From contig JAUNUP010000004.1 of the NCBI GenBank assembly GCA_030538115.1, positions 4,050 through 68,049 of the forward strand: a stretch of DNA of 64,000 nucleotides, given 5' to 3'. Below the pieces are notes generated by a model that saw only the letters and a program-made list of their open reading frames with translations, did not search any database and had not been told where the DNA came from. This DNA is from Dermatophilus congolensis. Its GTDB lineage: Bacteria; Actinomycetota; Actinomycetes; Actinomycetales; Dermatophilaceae. Position 1 is the first letter of the stretch. Every line of letters begins with the position of its first letter. Of the stretch, positions 1 through 8,256 are shown piece after piece. The position numbers were made by a program, and so were the translations under genes.

Positions 1-426
1 GCACAGACCAAGGCCGAGCTGGCTGATGCCGACGAGTCGATCATCCCGACGGTGAAGATGTCGGATGCGTCGGTGCCGAAAGGCGCTTCGGCGTACTGGT
101 GCCGCGTCGGCGAGCGTACGCACATCCGCCTGCTGCTGCCTCACGACGAGAACGCCGCCACCGATGCCCTGGCCCGTCTGCACGCTCGCGGAGAGGATGC
201 ACTCGACGACGCCGGCACGACTCGCCTGCTCGGCGCGTTCCGGGCGTGTGGGCTGCTCGCGCCGGTCTGGGACCTGGACTCCTCGCTCGAGGCCGCCGAC
301 TACGAGAAGGCGCTCGCCGCGTTCACGAAGCGATTCGAGGCCGCTCTCGCCGAGACGGAGCCGCTCGACGCCGACGGCCGCCGCGCGCGGTCGGGGCTTC
401 TGAGCCGCCAGCTCACCCTCCGCTGA
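1..426 (+). CDS. DUF5926-like protein, C-terminal part (5' end outside window)
   Basis: The frame is open from base 1 and ends with TGA at 424-426, so only the last 141 residues are present. The first visible in-frame ATG (position 52) lies inside conserved-looking sequence and is not taken as the start. The fragment is soluble and helical, with Trp, Glu and Leu-rich stretches. It resembles the C-terminal half of the DUF5926 family, whose genes often sit directly before pheA in Actinobacteria. That context fits, since pheA starts 38 bases downstream on the same strand. The family has no established biochemical function. Identification rests on family memory and position and is moderately sure. 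Confidence 0.6.
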   Translation, partial: AQTKAELADADESIIPTVKMSDASVPKGASAYWCRVGERTHIRLLLPHDENAATDALARLHARGEDALDDAGTTRLLGAFRACGLLAPVWDLDSSLEAADYEKALAAFTKRFEAALAETEPLDADGRRARSGLLSRQLTLR

Positions 427-464
427 CTGTCACTCATCCCTCACGTACGAAATCAGGCACACGT

Positions 465-1430
465 ATGCAGCGCATCGGATTCCTCGGCCCCTCAGGCACG
501 TTCAGCGAGAAGGCCCTACGCAGTCGGCCCGAGGCCGCCACCGCGCAGCTCGTGCCGTACCGCGCCGTGGACGTGGCGCTGCAGGCCCTGCGCGATGGCG
601 AGATCGACGGCGCTGTCGTGCCGATCGAGAACTCCGTGGAGGGTGGCGTGCCGGCGACGCTGGACGCGCTCGTCTCCGGAACGCCGCTGGTCGTCGTGGG
701 CGAAATCGTCGTTCCGGTGTCGTTCGTGCTCGCCGTGCGCCCCGGTGTCACCGCTGCCGATGTGAAGTCGGTGGGCACGCATCCGCACGCCTGGGCGCAG
801 ATTCGCGGCTGGGTGGGCGAGAACCTGCACGATGCCGCGTTCGTGCCCACGACCTCGACTGCGGCCTCCGCCGTCGACCTGGCCCGCCGCGACGACGACG
901 GGCAGCTCATCGACCTCCCGTACGAGGCCACCGCGTGCCTCGATATCGCGGCCATCGACAACGGGCTGACGATCCTGGCCAGCGACATCGGCGACAACAA
1001 GGAGGCGGTCACGCGGTTCGTGCTCGTCTCCCGCCCGGGGCGCTTGCCGGAGCCGACCGGGCGCGACAAGACGACCCTCACCCTGTTTCAAGAGCACGAC
1101 CGGCCCGGTGCCCTGCTTGAGCTGCTCGAACAGTTCAAGACCCGCGGCATCAACCTCACCCGGCTCGAATCGCGGCCCACGGGTGAGTCGTTGGGGCGGT
1201 ACTGCTTCTCTGTCGACCTCGAAGGCCACGTGCTGGAGGAGCGGGTGGGCGAGGCCCTCGCCGGGCTCAAGCGCATCTGTCTCGACGTGCGCTTTCTCGG
1301 CTCGTACCCCCGCGCTGACGACGTGGCCGGGCAGGTGCCCGACGGGTTCGACGATTACGCCTACCAGTCGGCCGCGCGCTGGCTGCTCGCGGTGCGGGGC
1401 GGCCGGTCGCCGATCCGAGCCATCAACTGA
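465..1430 (+). CDS. pheA: Prephenate dehydratase
   Basis: Converts prephenate to phenylpyruvate in phenylalanine biosynthesis (cytosol). The 321-residue protein starts at ATG 465 with the family opening GFLGPSGTFSEKAL. PIENSVEGGV (about residues 50-60) and the NKEAVTRF segment (near 180) belong to the periplasmic-binding-like catalytic domain. The last 110 residues form an ACT domain, with the phenylalanine-binding ESRP motif near residue 240, so feedback inhibition by phenylalanine is expected. There is no chorismate mutase domain, so this is the monofunctional form usual in Actinobacteria. It lies 38 bases after the DUF5926-like gene and converges on the lipid kinase gene with only 12 bases between the stops. 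Length is normal for the family. Confidence 0.95.
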   Translation: MQRIGFLGPSGTFSEKALRSRPEAATAQLVPYRAVDVALQALRDGEIDGAVVPIENSVEGGVPATLDALVSGTPLVVVGEIVVPVSFVLAVRPGVTAADVKSVGTHPHAWAQIRGWVGENLHDAAFVPTTSTAASAVDLARRDDDGQLIDLPYEATACLDIAAIDNGLTILASDIGDNKEAVTRFVLVSRPGRLPEPTGRDKTTLTLFQEHDRPGALLELLEQFKTRGINLTRLESRPTGESLGRYCFSVDLEGHVLEERVGEALAGLKRICLDVRFLGSYPRADDVAGQVPDGFDDYAYQSAARWLLAVRGGRSPIRAIN

Positions 1431-1442
1431 CGGCGCGTTCGC

Positions 1443-2609
1443 TCAGTCCTCGGCACGGATCTCTTGCTGGGCCCCGACGACCGCCTCGGGGCCGGCGATG
1501 TGAGCGCCGCCCTCCTGGGGCAGGCCGGAGCGCACGACGAGGGCGCCCGGCACGATCGAGACGTCGGCGGCGCGGACACGACCGATCGCGTCGCCGTCGA
1601 GCTGCATGTACTGAGGTTCGGTGAGCCGCAACTGCATCTTCTTGAACGTGACCCGCTCGACCAGGGCGCTACCGCGCCGGTGACGGCTCAGCACGTGCAC
1701 TGCCACCGACGCCCACCCGACCAAGGCGCGCGGCGAGAGGATCATCGCGTCGAGCAGCCCGTCATCGGCAGCCGCAGGCATCAGCTTGATGCCACCCTGC
1801 AGGCCTCCGACGTTGGCGAACAGCACCGTGCGTGCCTTGCGCCGATGCCGGGAGCCACCATCGACCGAGGTGTGCACGTCGAAGCGGGCGCCGTAGAGGT
1901 GCCGCAGCCCCGACACGATGTAGGCGCCGTACCCGATCTGGGCCTTCAGCTTCTCCGGCGCGTCGGCGATCATCGACGCATCGAAGCCGATACCCGCCAT
2001 GACCAGGAAGTACTCCTCCTCCGTGTGGGAGGGGAGGTCGCGATCGGGCGTGTCGTCGTTGGCGTCGTTGCCCGACTCGTCGTCGTCGTCGATGAGGTCG
2101 TACCGGATCCGGCCCACGTCGATCGTGCGGTTCTGCCCGCTGAGCGCGATCGCGATGGCCGCAGAGAGCGAGTCGATCGGCAGGTCGAGGTTGCGAGCCA
2201 ACAGGTTGCCGGTGCCACCGGGCAACAATCCGAGGGGGACTTCGGTGCCGACCAACTCCGACGCGACCGCGCGAACGGTGCCGTCGCCGCCGAGCGCGCA
2301 CACGACCTCCGCGCCCTCGGCCAACGCCTGGCGGGCCTGGCCGAAGCCGGGGTCTTCGACGGTCGTCTCGATCCACAGCGGAGCCGCCCAGCCTTGGGCG
2401 CGGCACTGCGCTGTGACCGCGGCACGCACCTGCTCGACATCGTCGAACTTGCTCGGGTTCACGATGACGGCCGCGCGGCGCAGGCTCGACTCGTCGAGCT
2501 CGGGCTCTGCCTCGGCCGCGGGGGCCTTGGAGCGGGAGGCGAGCGCGACGACTCCGACAACGACCACCACGAGCACGAGAACGAGGACGACGATCATCCA
2601 GGGCTCCAC
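1443..2609 (-). CDS. Diacylglycerol/sphingosine kinase-family lipid kinase (LCB5-like)
   Basis: 388 residues from a GTG start at 2609 preceded by a good GGAGGGAGA ribosome site. Residues 4-25 form one hydrophobic anchor rich in Val and Leu, so the enzyme should sit at the membrane. The DAGK catalytic domain follows, with the nucleotide-binding GGDGTVRAV motif near residue 130 and PGGTGNLLARN shortly after. Family members phosphorylate diacylglycerol or other lipids; the actual substrate here is not visible. An acidic Asp/Asn-rich insert (roughly residues 170-200) interrupts the domain and is unusual in length. The gene converges with pheA and is transcribed away from serS. An ATG four codons downstream is an alternative start. 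Confidence 0.85.
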   Translation of the reverse strand: MEPWMIVVLVLVLVVVVVGVVALASRSKAPAAEAEPELDESSLRRAAVIVNPSKFDDVEQVRAAVTAQCRAQGWAAPLWIETTVEDPGFGQARQALAEGAEVVCALGGDGTVRAVASELVGTEVPLGLLPGGTGNLLARNLDLPIDSLSAAIAIALSGQNRTIDVGRIRYDLIDDDDESGNDANDDTPDRDLPSHTEEEYFLVMAGIGFDASMIADAPEKLKAQIGYGAYIVSGLRHLYGARFDVHTSVDGGSRHRRKARTVLFANVGGLQGGIKLMPAAADDGLLDAMILSPRALVGWASVAVHVLSRHRRGSALVERVTFKKMQLRLTEPQYMQLDGDAIGRVRAADVSIVPGALVVRSGLPQEGGAHIAGPEAVVGAQQEIRAED

Positions 2610-2700
2610 AGGCTCTCCCTCCCCGAAGACGCATTGCGCGTGTGCTGACGATCACCGAGTGTGTCACCCTCCGGCATCTCGGCCGGTAGCGGGCATGACT

Positions 2701-2727
2701 ACCAGGTACGACACAACCAGGTATGAC
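2701..2727. repeat. Tandem direct repeat upstream of serS
   Basis: Two copies of ACCAGGTAYGAC start at 2701 and 2716, a 15-base period, in the 225-base gap between the divergent lipid kinase and serS genes. This could be a regulator site for either promoter. It does not resemble a T-box leader. Confidence 0.4.
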
Positions 2728-2834
2728 GGTAGGCGCATGTGGCTCCCTCCGCGCGAGGTGATGCCGCCCACGTAACCGCGCCGGGGCAGGGTAAGGCGCC
2801 GAACTGCTGCGTTGGGCGGGATACCCTGGCAATC

Positions 2835-4163
2835 GTGATCGACATCAAGTTTCTTCGTGACAATCCCGACGTGGTTCGCCGTTCGCAGCACGCGCGAGGT
2901 GAGGACGAGTCTCTCGTCGATCAGGTTCTCGCCGCTGATGTGACCCGCCGCGAGTCCCTCTCCGCGTTCGAAGCCGCCCGTGCCGAGCAGAACCGGGTGA
3001 GCAAAGACGTCGGTGCTGTGATGGGCAAGCTCGGCAAGGCGAAGAAGGGCGGCGACGCTGCCGAGGTCGCGTCGCTGGAGGCGGAGGCCGCCTCCGCCCG
3101 TGAGCGCGCCACCGAGCTGGCCGAGCAGGTCAAGAACCTGCAGGCTGCGGCCGACGAGGCGCAGAACGCGCTCGACACGACGATGAAGCAGATCTCGAAC
3201 GTCATCATCGACGGAATCCCGCACGGTGGCGCCGACGAGTTCGTGGTGCTGGAGCACCGTGGCCCGCAGCCGCGCGACTTCGCGGCCGAGGGTTTCGAGC
3301 CCAAGGATCACGTCGACCTCGGTGACGTGCTCGGCGCTATCGACACCAACCGTGGCGTGAAGGTAGCGGAGTCGCGGTTCTACTTCCTCGTCGGGCAGGG
3401 CGCCCGCATGGAGCAGGCGCTGCTCAACCTCGCGCTCGACAAGGCGTACGAGTTCGGGTTCACGCAGCTGCAGGTTCCGACGCTGGTCAACCCCCGCACG
3501 ATGGGCGGCGCCGGGTTCCTCGACTCGCACGCCGACGAGGTCTACAAGCTCGCGATGGACGACCTGTACCTCGTGGGCACCTCCGAGGTGCCGCTGGCCG
3601 GATTCCACACCGACGAGATCCTCGACCTGTCCGACGGGCCGAAGCGGTACTGCGCCCTGTCGACGTGCTACCGCCGCGAGGCCGGCTCGTACGGTAAAGA
3701 CACGCGCGGCATCCTGCGCGTGCACCAGTTCCAGAAGGTCGAGATGTTCGTCTACTGCCGTCCCGAGGACGCGGAGGCCGAGCACCAGCGCCTGCTCGAC
3801 TGCGAGAAGGCGATGCTCGACGCGATGGAGATTCCGTACCGCGTCATCGACGTCGCCGCCGGTGACCTCGGTGGGCCTGCGGCTCGCAAGTTCGACAACG
3901 AGGCCTGGGTCCCGACTCAAGACACCTACCGCGAGCTGACGTCGACCTCGAACTGCACCACCTTCCAGGCCCGCCGCCTCGGCGTACGTGAGAAGGGCGA
4001 GAAGGGCTCTCAGGTCATTGCCACCCTCAACGGCACGCTGGCCACGACCCGCTGGCTCGTCGCGATCCTGGAGAACCACCAGCAGGCCGACGGCTCGGTC
4101 AACGTGCCTGAGGCGCTGCGCCCGTACATGCGCACCGACAAGCTAGTCCCCGGCGGCCGCTGA
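2835..4163 (+). CDS. serS: Seryl-tRNA synthetase
   Basis: Charges tRNA-Ser with serine (class II synthetase, cytosol). The GTG at 2835 gives the standard N-terminus beginning [10 protein letters not shown] and a 442-residue protein; the open frame further upstream is not conserved-looking. Residues about 30-105 are the long antiparallel coiled-coil arm that grips tRNA-Ser. The catalytic domain shows motif 2 ([16 protein letters not shown], near residue 277) and motif 3 ([16 protein letters not shown], near residue 398). The gene is monocistronic: divergent from the lipid kinase upstream and closed by a strong hairpin downstream. Confidence 0.97.
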   Translation: MIDIKFLRDNPDVVRRSQHARGEDESLVDQVLAADVTRRESLSAFEAARAEQNRVSKDVGAVMGKLGKAKKGGDAAEVASLEAEAASARERATELAEQVKNLQAAADEAQNALDTTMKQISNVIIDGIPHGGADEFVVLEHRGPQPRDFAAEGFEPKDHVDLGDVLGAIDTNRGVKVAESRFYFLVGQGARMEQALLNLALDKAYEFGFTQLQVPTLVNPRTMGGAGFLDSHADEVYKLAMDDLYLVGTSEVPLAGFHTDEILDLSDGPKRYCALSTCYRREAGSYGKDTRGILRVHQFQKVEMFVYCRPEDAEAEHQRLLDCEKAMLDAMEIPYRVIDVAAGDLGGPAARKFDNEAWVPTQDTYRELTSTSNCTTFQARRLGVREKGEKGSQVIATLNGTLATTRWLVAILENHQQADGSVNVPEALRPYMRTDKLVPGGR

Positions 4164-4178
4164 CGCGCCCCGTTCCCG

Positions 4179-4227
4179 ACGCGAACTCCCCCTTCAGGTT
4201 CAACCCGGAGGGGGAGTTCGCGTTTTC
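4179..4227 (+). terminator. Rho-independent terminator after serS
   Basis: A perfect 15-base inverted repeat, ACGCGAACTCCCCCT at 4179-4193 and its complement at 4209-4223, encloses a 15-base loop and is followed by a TTTT run. It starts 15 bases after the serS stop. Confidence 0.9.
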
Positions 4228-4294
4228 GTGCCACGCCGTTGCATCCGTCGCAGGGGGGAGTCGCCCTGCGTGTCTGGCCACCTACCGTGGTGAT

Positions 4295-5719
4295 GTGACG
4301 ACTTCGGACCTGACCACTCCGCGCACCCGACGCGCAGCTGAACGGCCTCCGTTCGCTGAGCGGGTCGTGGCGTGGTTCGGCGCCCACGAGGACTGGGAGC
4401 GGCCGCGACCTGCGGGATACGCGCGCTCCGACATCTGGCTCGCCTTGTTTCTCGCGGCGGCAGCCGCACTGACGATGGAGGTCGGCCGCAGCCTCGGGGC
4501 GCTCGACGGCTCCTCGCTCGCGGTGTGGCAGCAATACGGGGTGTTGCTGTCAGGATTCGTGCCGCTGGCCTTCCGGCGGCGGTGGCCCATACCGATGGCG
4601 GTGCTGTGCCAGGCGCACTACTTCGCGCTCTCGTACATCATGGTCGGCATCGCGGCGCAGCCGGTGATGGCGGGGTTCTGGTGCGTCAGCCTGTTCACGG
4701 TTGTGGCCTGGGAGAAGAACCGTACGGCGGCCGCTGCGTTCGTCGCGTTCGTGAGCGTCTACCTGTTCGTGTGGCTGCTGGGCATGTTCGCGTTCGGCAA
4801 CGTCATCGACGAGATCGTCCGTGACACCGCGGGTTACGACCGCGGACTGTTCGGCCCCGTCGTCGCGTACGTGCTGTACATGAACCTCATGAACATCGCG
4901 ATGGTCGTCGGCACGGTCGCCTGGGGGCAGGGCGCCTGGAGGTCGGCGCACCGGGCCGCAGCCCTGGCCGAGCAGGCGGAGACGATCGCCTCCCAGGCCG
5001 AAGACCTCGCCGACCGGGCCGTTATCGAGGAGCGGCTTCGCATCGCCCGCGAGATGCACGACGTGGTGGCGCACCACGTGAGCGTCACGGGCGTACAAGC
5101 CGCAGCCGCGCGGCGGGCGTTGACCAAGCAGCCGCAGGCGGCGGAAGAGGCGTTGTCGCACGTCGAGGAGGCCTCCCGCACCGCGGTGACACAGATGCGC
5201 GGGCTCCTCGGCACGCTCCGCCGCTCCGAGAACCGTGTGGAAGAGCCGGACGAGGCTGTTGAGCACCCCGATCCACAACGGCTGTCCGCGCCGACCCTGG
5301 TCGAGCTCGACGAGCTCGTGCGGTCGCACGACGGCCCTGGGTTCACCACCTCTCTCGATGTGGTCGACGAGACCGGCCGGGGGCTTGAAGGAGTGTCGAA
5401 TCCCGTTGCGCTGACCGCGTATCGCATCGTGCAGGAGGCGCTCGCGAACGTGCGCCGCCACTCCACTGCCAAGCGGGCGAGCGTGGTCGTGCGGCTGCTC
5501 GCCCCGTCCGGAGCGGAGGCGACTGTGGAGGTCGAGGTCACCGACGAGGGATCGCCGAGGGGAGGCACGATGGGTACGGGACTCGGCCAGCTCGGTATGC
5601 GTGAACGCGTTGTCGCTGCGGGCGGGACGTTGGAGGTGGGGCCACGCGTCGTCGGCGGATACCGGGTGCGAGCCCGCCTGCCCATGGAGGGCGCAGTGTC
5701 GGGGAGGGAGGCGCGATGA
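4295..5719 (+). CDS. NarL-type sensor histidine kinase
   Basis: 474 residues from GTG 4295. An N-terminal region to about residue 215 carries five or so hydrophobic membrane segments with no large extracellular loop, suggesting sensing within or near the membrane. A short coiled coil follows, then a HisKA_3 dimerisation domain with the phosphoacceptor box REMHDVVAHH near residue 254. The HATPase_c domain shows an N-box (IVQEALANVRRH) and the G-box GTGLGQLGMRER. The signal is unknown. The response regulator frame follows immediately, and its ATG at 5716 overlaps this stop (ATGA). Confidence 0.9.
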   Translation: MTTSDLTTPRTRRAAERPPFAERVVAWFGAHEDWERPRPAGYARSDIWLALFLAAAAALTMEVGRSLGALDGSSLAVWQQYGVLLSGFVPLAFRRRWPIPMAVLCQAHYFALSYIMVGIAAQPVMAGFWCVSLFTVVAWEKNRTAAAAFVAFVSVYLFVWLLGMFAFGNVIDEIVRDTAGYDRGLFGPVVAYVLYMNLMNIAMVVGTVAWGQGAWRSAHRAAALAEQAETIASQAEDLADRAVIEERLRIAREMHDVVAHHVSVTGVQAAAARRALTKQPQAAEEALSHVEEASRTAVTQMRGLLGTLRRSENRVEEPDEAVEHPDPQRLSAPTLVELDELVRSHDGPGFTTSLDVVDETGRGLEGVSNPVALTAYRIVQEALANVRRHSTAKRASVVVRLLAPSGAEATVEVEVTDEGSPRGGTMGTGLGQLGMRERVVAAGGTLEVGPRVVGGYRVRARLPMEGAVSGREAR

Positions 5720-6505
5720 CGGACAGACGCATGGCGGGTACTGCTGGTCGACGACCAGGCGCTGATCCGCTCTGGATTCAGGCTGATCCTCTCGCTGGAA
5801 GACGATATCGAGGTGGTCGGCGAAGCCAGTGACGGCTGCGAGGCTCTCGAAGCGGCCCGTGAGTTGCGACCCGACGTGGTGTTGATGGACGTGGAGATGC
5901 CCGTGCGTGACGGCATCCGCGCGACAGCCGACGTGGTGAACGAGGGCCTGGGCAAGGTCGTCATCCTCACCACGTTCGACCGCGACGACTATCTCTTCGA
6001 CGCCCTCCGCGCGGGCGCCTCGGGTTTTCTGCTGAAGAACACCGACCCGGAACACCTGGTGGAGGCGGTGCGCCGGGTCGCCACGGGCGACGCCCTGTTG
6101 GCCCCGGAAGTGACGATGCGGGTCATCGCAGCGATGACCGCAGTTCCGTCTTCCTCGGCTCCGCCTTCCGAAGCCTCACGGCACGCAAGCCCCGCAACGA
6201 CGCTGAGTGTTGCCCACGTCACTGACGACCAGGGCCGCGACCGGAGCAGTGAACGACCACCGGAGCAGTCAGGGTCGTTGAGGGGCGAGGATCCGCGACT
6301 GGAGGCGCTCACCTCCCGGGAGCGCGAGGTGCTGACGCTCGTGGCGAGGGGCTACAGCAACGCCGAGATCGCCTCCGAACTCTTTCTCGGCGAGGCGACG
6401 GTGAAAACCCACGTCTCGAACTGCCTCGCCAAACTCCATCTGCGCGACCGGGTGCAGGCGGTGGTCCTGGCCTACGAGGCAGGGCTGGTCACCCCAGGCG
6501 AGTAG
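5716..6505 (+). pseudogene. LuxR/NarL-family response regulator with apparent +1 frameshift near its start
   Basis: The expected start is ATG 5716, overlapping the kinase stop. From there the frame reads MTDRRM and then loses homology. The receiver domain (RVLLVDDQ, phospho-acceptor in LMDVEMP, Thr and Lys positions, GFLLKN) is in the frame 1 base away. Removing one G from the run at 5733-5737 would restore MTDRRMRVLLVDDQ. In the receiver frame no ATG, GTG or TTG occurs between the kinase stop and GTG 5813, a start that would delete the acidic pocket. The C-terminal LuxR helix-turn-helix (LTSREREVLTLVARG) is intact. A Ser/Pro-rich linker of about 55 residues (6121-6290) is long for this family. 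It is either a real mutation or a sequence error. Confidence 0.75.
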
Positions 6506-6572
6506 GCGCCCGCGAACGCGTCGACGTCCGCACTGGGTACTGAATCCGCAACGGACCTCGCTGGGGGCTGGT

Positions 6573-6986
6573 TCACACCTCCGGGGAGATGAGTACGAGT
6601 TGAGGGAAAGCCTGGCGGTAGTGCTTCGGGTCTCGCGTGAGTAGCGCGTAACCCTTGAGGGAGGCATGGGCGCCGATGAAGAAGTCGGGCAGGGTCCGTG
6701 AACGGGTTCCGCCTCGCCTTCGATACTCCACGTGCGCCTTCGCCGCGAGAAAACCGGCCGCCCAAGGCACGTTCTCTCTGGTGAAGACACTCAAAGCGGA
6801 GTCGAGGTCTTCGATCCGGGCGAAGTGCGGTGCAGCCTCCGCGTAGACGACCTGGTTGATGATGAGCGGCACCTCGTCGCCTATCGCCTCCAGAGCCTCG
6901 GCCGACCAGAGGCCCCAGGTCGGGTCATCCGTGAGCACGTCGAGGATGACGTTGGTGTCGACGAACGTCGGCAGGGGGTCAAGCAT
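6573..6986 (-). CDS. PIN-domain ribonuclease toxin, VapC-like
   Basis: 137 residues. The PIN fold is suggested by VDTNVILDVL near residue 10, a mid-domain Glu in QVVYAEAA, and C-terminal Asp residues in LPDFFIGAHA and LLTRDPKHY, which together would bind Mg or Mn for RNA cleavage. It overlaps the antitoxin gene by 8 bases (6979-6986), the usual antitoxin-first arrangement. Family members cleave tRNA, rRNA or mRNA to arrest growth; the target here is unknown. The gene lies convergent to the response regulator gene. Intact length supports a functional module. Confidence 0.85.
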   Translation of the reverse strand: MLDPLPTFVDTNVILDVLTDDPTWGLWSAEALEAIGDEVPLIINQVVYAEAAPHFARIEDLDSALSVFTRENVPWAAGFLAAKAHVEYRRRGGTRSRTLPDFFIGAHASLKGYALLTRDPKHYRQAFPQLVLISPEV

Positions 6987-7209
6987 CCCTGGTCAACGCC
7001 AGGATTTCGTCGGTGCTCATGGGTGTGTCTCCGCGGTGCGCGCGCAAGTGTTCGACGATGCGCCGACCGCGGGTGGTCCGCGCACTTCTTGTCAGCCGCA
7101 CGTGTCCCTCTTCGGTGACGACGAACTCCACCTCTGTGCCGGGCAGGAAGCCGAGGGAATCGCGGATCGACTTCGGGATCGTCACCTGCCCCTTTTCGGT
7201 GATCATCAT
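6979..7209 (-). CDS. AbrB/SpoVT-fold antitoxin, VapB-like
   Basis: 76 residues. The N-terminal 45 residues form a swapped-hairpin DNA-binding domain: ITEKGQVTIPKSIRDSLG followed by PGTEVEFVV. The C-terminal tail (TPMSTDEILALTRD) would wrap the partner toxin. It overlaps the PIN-domain gene, so translation is probably coupled. Antitoxins of this type usually repress their own promoter, and a near-palindrome sits at 7210-7222, right at the start codon. Either of two adjacent ATGs (7209 or 7206) may be used. Confidence 0.85.
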   Translation of the reverse strand: MMITEKGQVTIPKSIRDSLGFLPGTEVEFVVTEEGHVRLTRSARTTRGRRIVEHLRAHRGDTPMSTDEILALTRDA

Positions 7210-7222
7210 GTAGGAATCTTAC
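7210..7222. promoter_or_regulatory. Possible promoter/autoregulatory site of the vapBC-like operon
   Basis: GTAGGAATCTTAC is a near-perfect inverted repeat (one mismatch) directly before the antitoxin start. On the minus strand it contains TAAGAT, a plausible -10 box, which would give a nearly leaderless message. The local AT-richness stands out from its surroundings. Confidence 0.45.
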
Positions 7223-7353
7223 AAGTAATACCTCATCCCCGGCGAGAGCCCTCCGCCTCGCGGGGGATGTGCACGTATCCGCCTTGCGCCTGATCCGGCC
7301 GCAGTGCCTTGCCTCGTACGTTGGTGTCAACACACGAGGGAGAGGGGATCGCC

Positions 7354-8256
7354 ATGTTGGAGATCGACCACGTGACCAGGCGCTTCGGGGAGCTGACCGC
7401 TGTCGATGGCGTGTCGTTCGCGGTGCGGCCCGGCGAGATGATCGGGTTCGTCGGCGCCAACGGTGCCGGCAAGACCACGACGATGCGTATGACCATGGGC
7501 GTACTCGCGCTGCACGGAGGCGAGGTGCGCTGGCAGGGGCGGCCGATCACCGATGCCGACCGCCGCACCTTCGGGTACATGCCCGAGGAGCGGGGCCTGT
7601 ACCCGAAGCAGAAGGTGCTCGACCAGCTCGTCTACCTGGGTCGCCTGCACGGGATGGAGCGCAAGGCCGCCAAGGACGCCGCGATGGGGTACCTCGAGCG
7701 GTTCGGTCTGGCCGAGCGTGCGCGCGATGCCGTTGAGAAGCTCTCGCTCGGTAATCAGCAGCGCGTGCAGATCACGGCGGCGCTCATGTCACAGCCGACG
7801 TGCCTCATCCTCGACGAGCCGTTCTCGGGCCTCGATCCGAGCGCCGTCGACGCCATGGCGGGCGTGCTCTCCGAGCACAGCGCGCGCGGCGTGCCGATCC
7901 TCTTCTCCAGCCACCAGCTCGAACTCATCGAGCGGTTGTGCGACGGACTCGTGATCCTCAAGGCGGGCCGCGTCGTCGGAGAGGGCAGCGCCGACGACCT
8001 GCGCACCCGCGCGACCCGCGCCCACCGGCTCGTGCTCGACGGCGACGCCGGTTGGACCCGCGGCTTCCCCGGCGTACACGTGCTCGACGTCGACGGCCCC
8101 TCCGCCGTCATCGAATTCGCGGACGAGCCGAGTGCCTCGAACGGCTCCGGAGCACCCCGCGCCCTGCTCACCGAGGCGCTCGCCCGCGGAGGCGTACGCG
8201 AGTTCGCCCCCATCGTTCCCACTCTGGCCGAGATCTACCGCGAGGTGACGTCATGA
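7354..8256 (+). CDS. ABC transporter ATP-binding protein (NatA-like)
   Basis: 300 residues from ATG 7354, preceded by GAGAGGGG; an upstream in-frame ATG at 7309 would add an unconserved leader. Walker A (GANGAGKTT, near residue 37), signature LSLGNQQRVQ (near residue 130) and Walker B LILDEPFSGLDP are all present. The C-terminal 80 residues are the DUF4162-like extension typical of ABC-2 exporter ATPases. The next gene, overlapping by ATGA at 8253-8256, encodes the permease. The pair resembles NatAB-type Na+ or drug exporters; the substrate is not visible. Confidence 0.9.
   Translation: MLEIDHVTRRFGELTAVDGVSFAVRPGEMIGFVGANGAGKTTTMRMTMGVLALHGGEVRWQGRPITDADRRTFGYMPEERGLYPKQKVLDQLVYLGRLHGMERKAAKDAAMGYLERFGLAERARDAVEKLSLGNQQRVQITAALMSQPTCLILDEPFSGLDPSAVDAMAGVLSEHSARGVPILFSSHQLELIERLCDGLVILKAGRVVGEGSADDLRTRATRAHRLVLDGDAGWTRGFPGVHVLDVDGPSAVIEFADEPSASNGSGAPRALLTEALARGGVREFAPIVPTLAEIYREVTS

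Noticed and set aside
2610-2834. T-box leader for serS
   Set aside because: No T-box core or specifier-like stem; actinobacterial T-boxes are mostly linked to ileS.
1464-4079. Long antisense frames across the lipid kinase and serS genes
   Set aside because: Shadow frames of genes with clear homologues; the same GC bias explains them.
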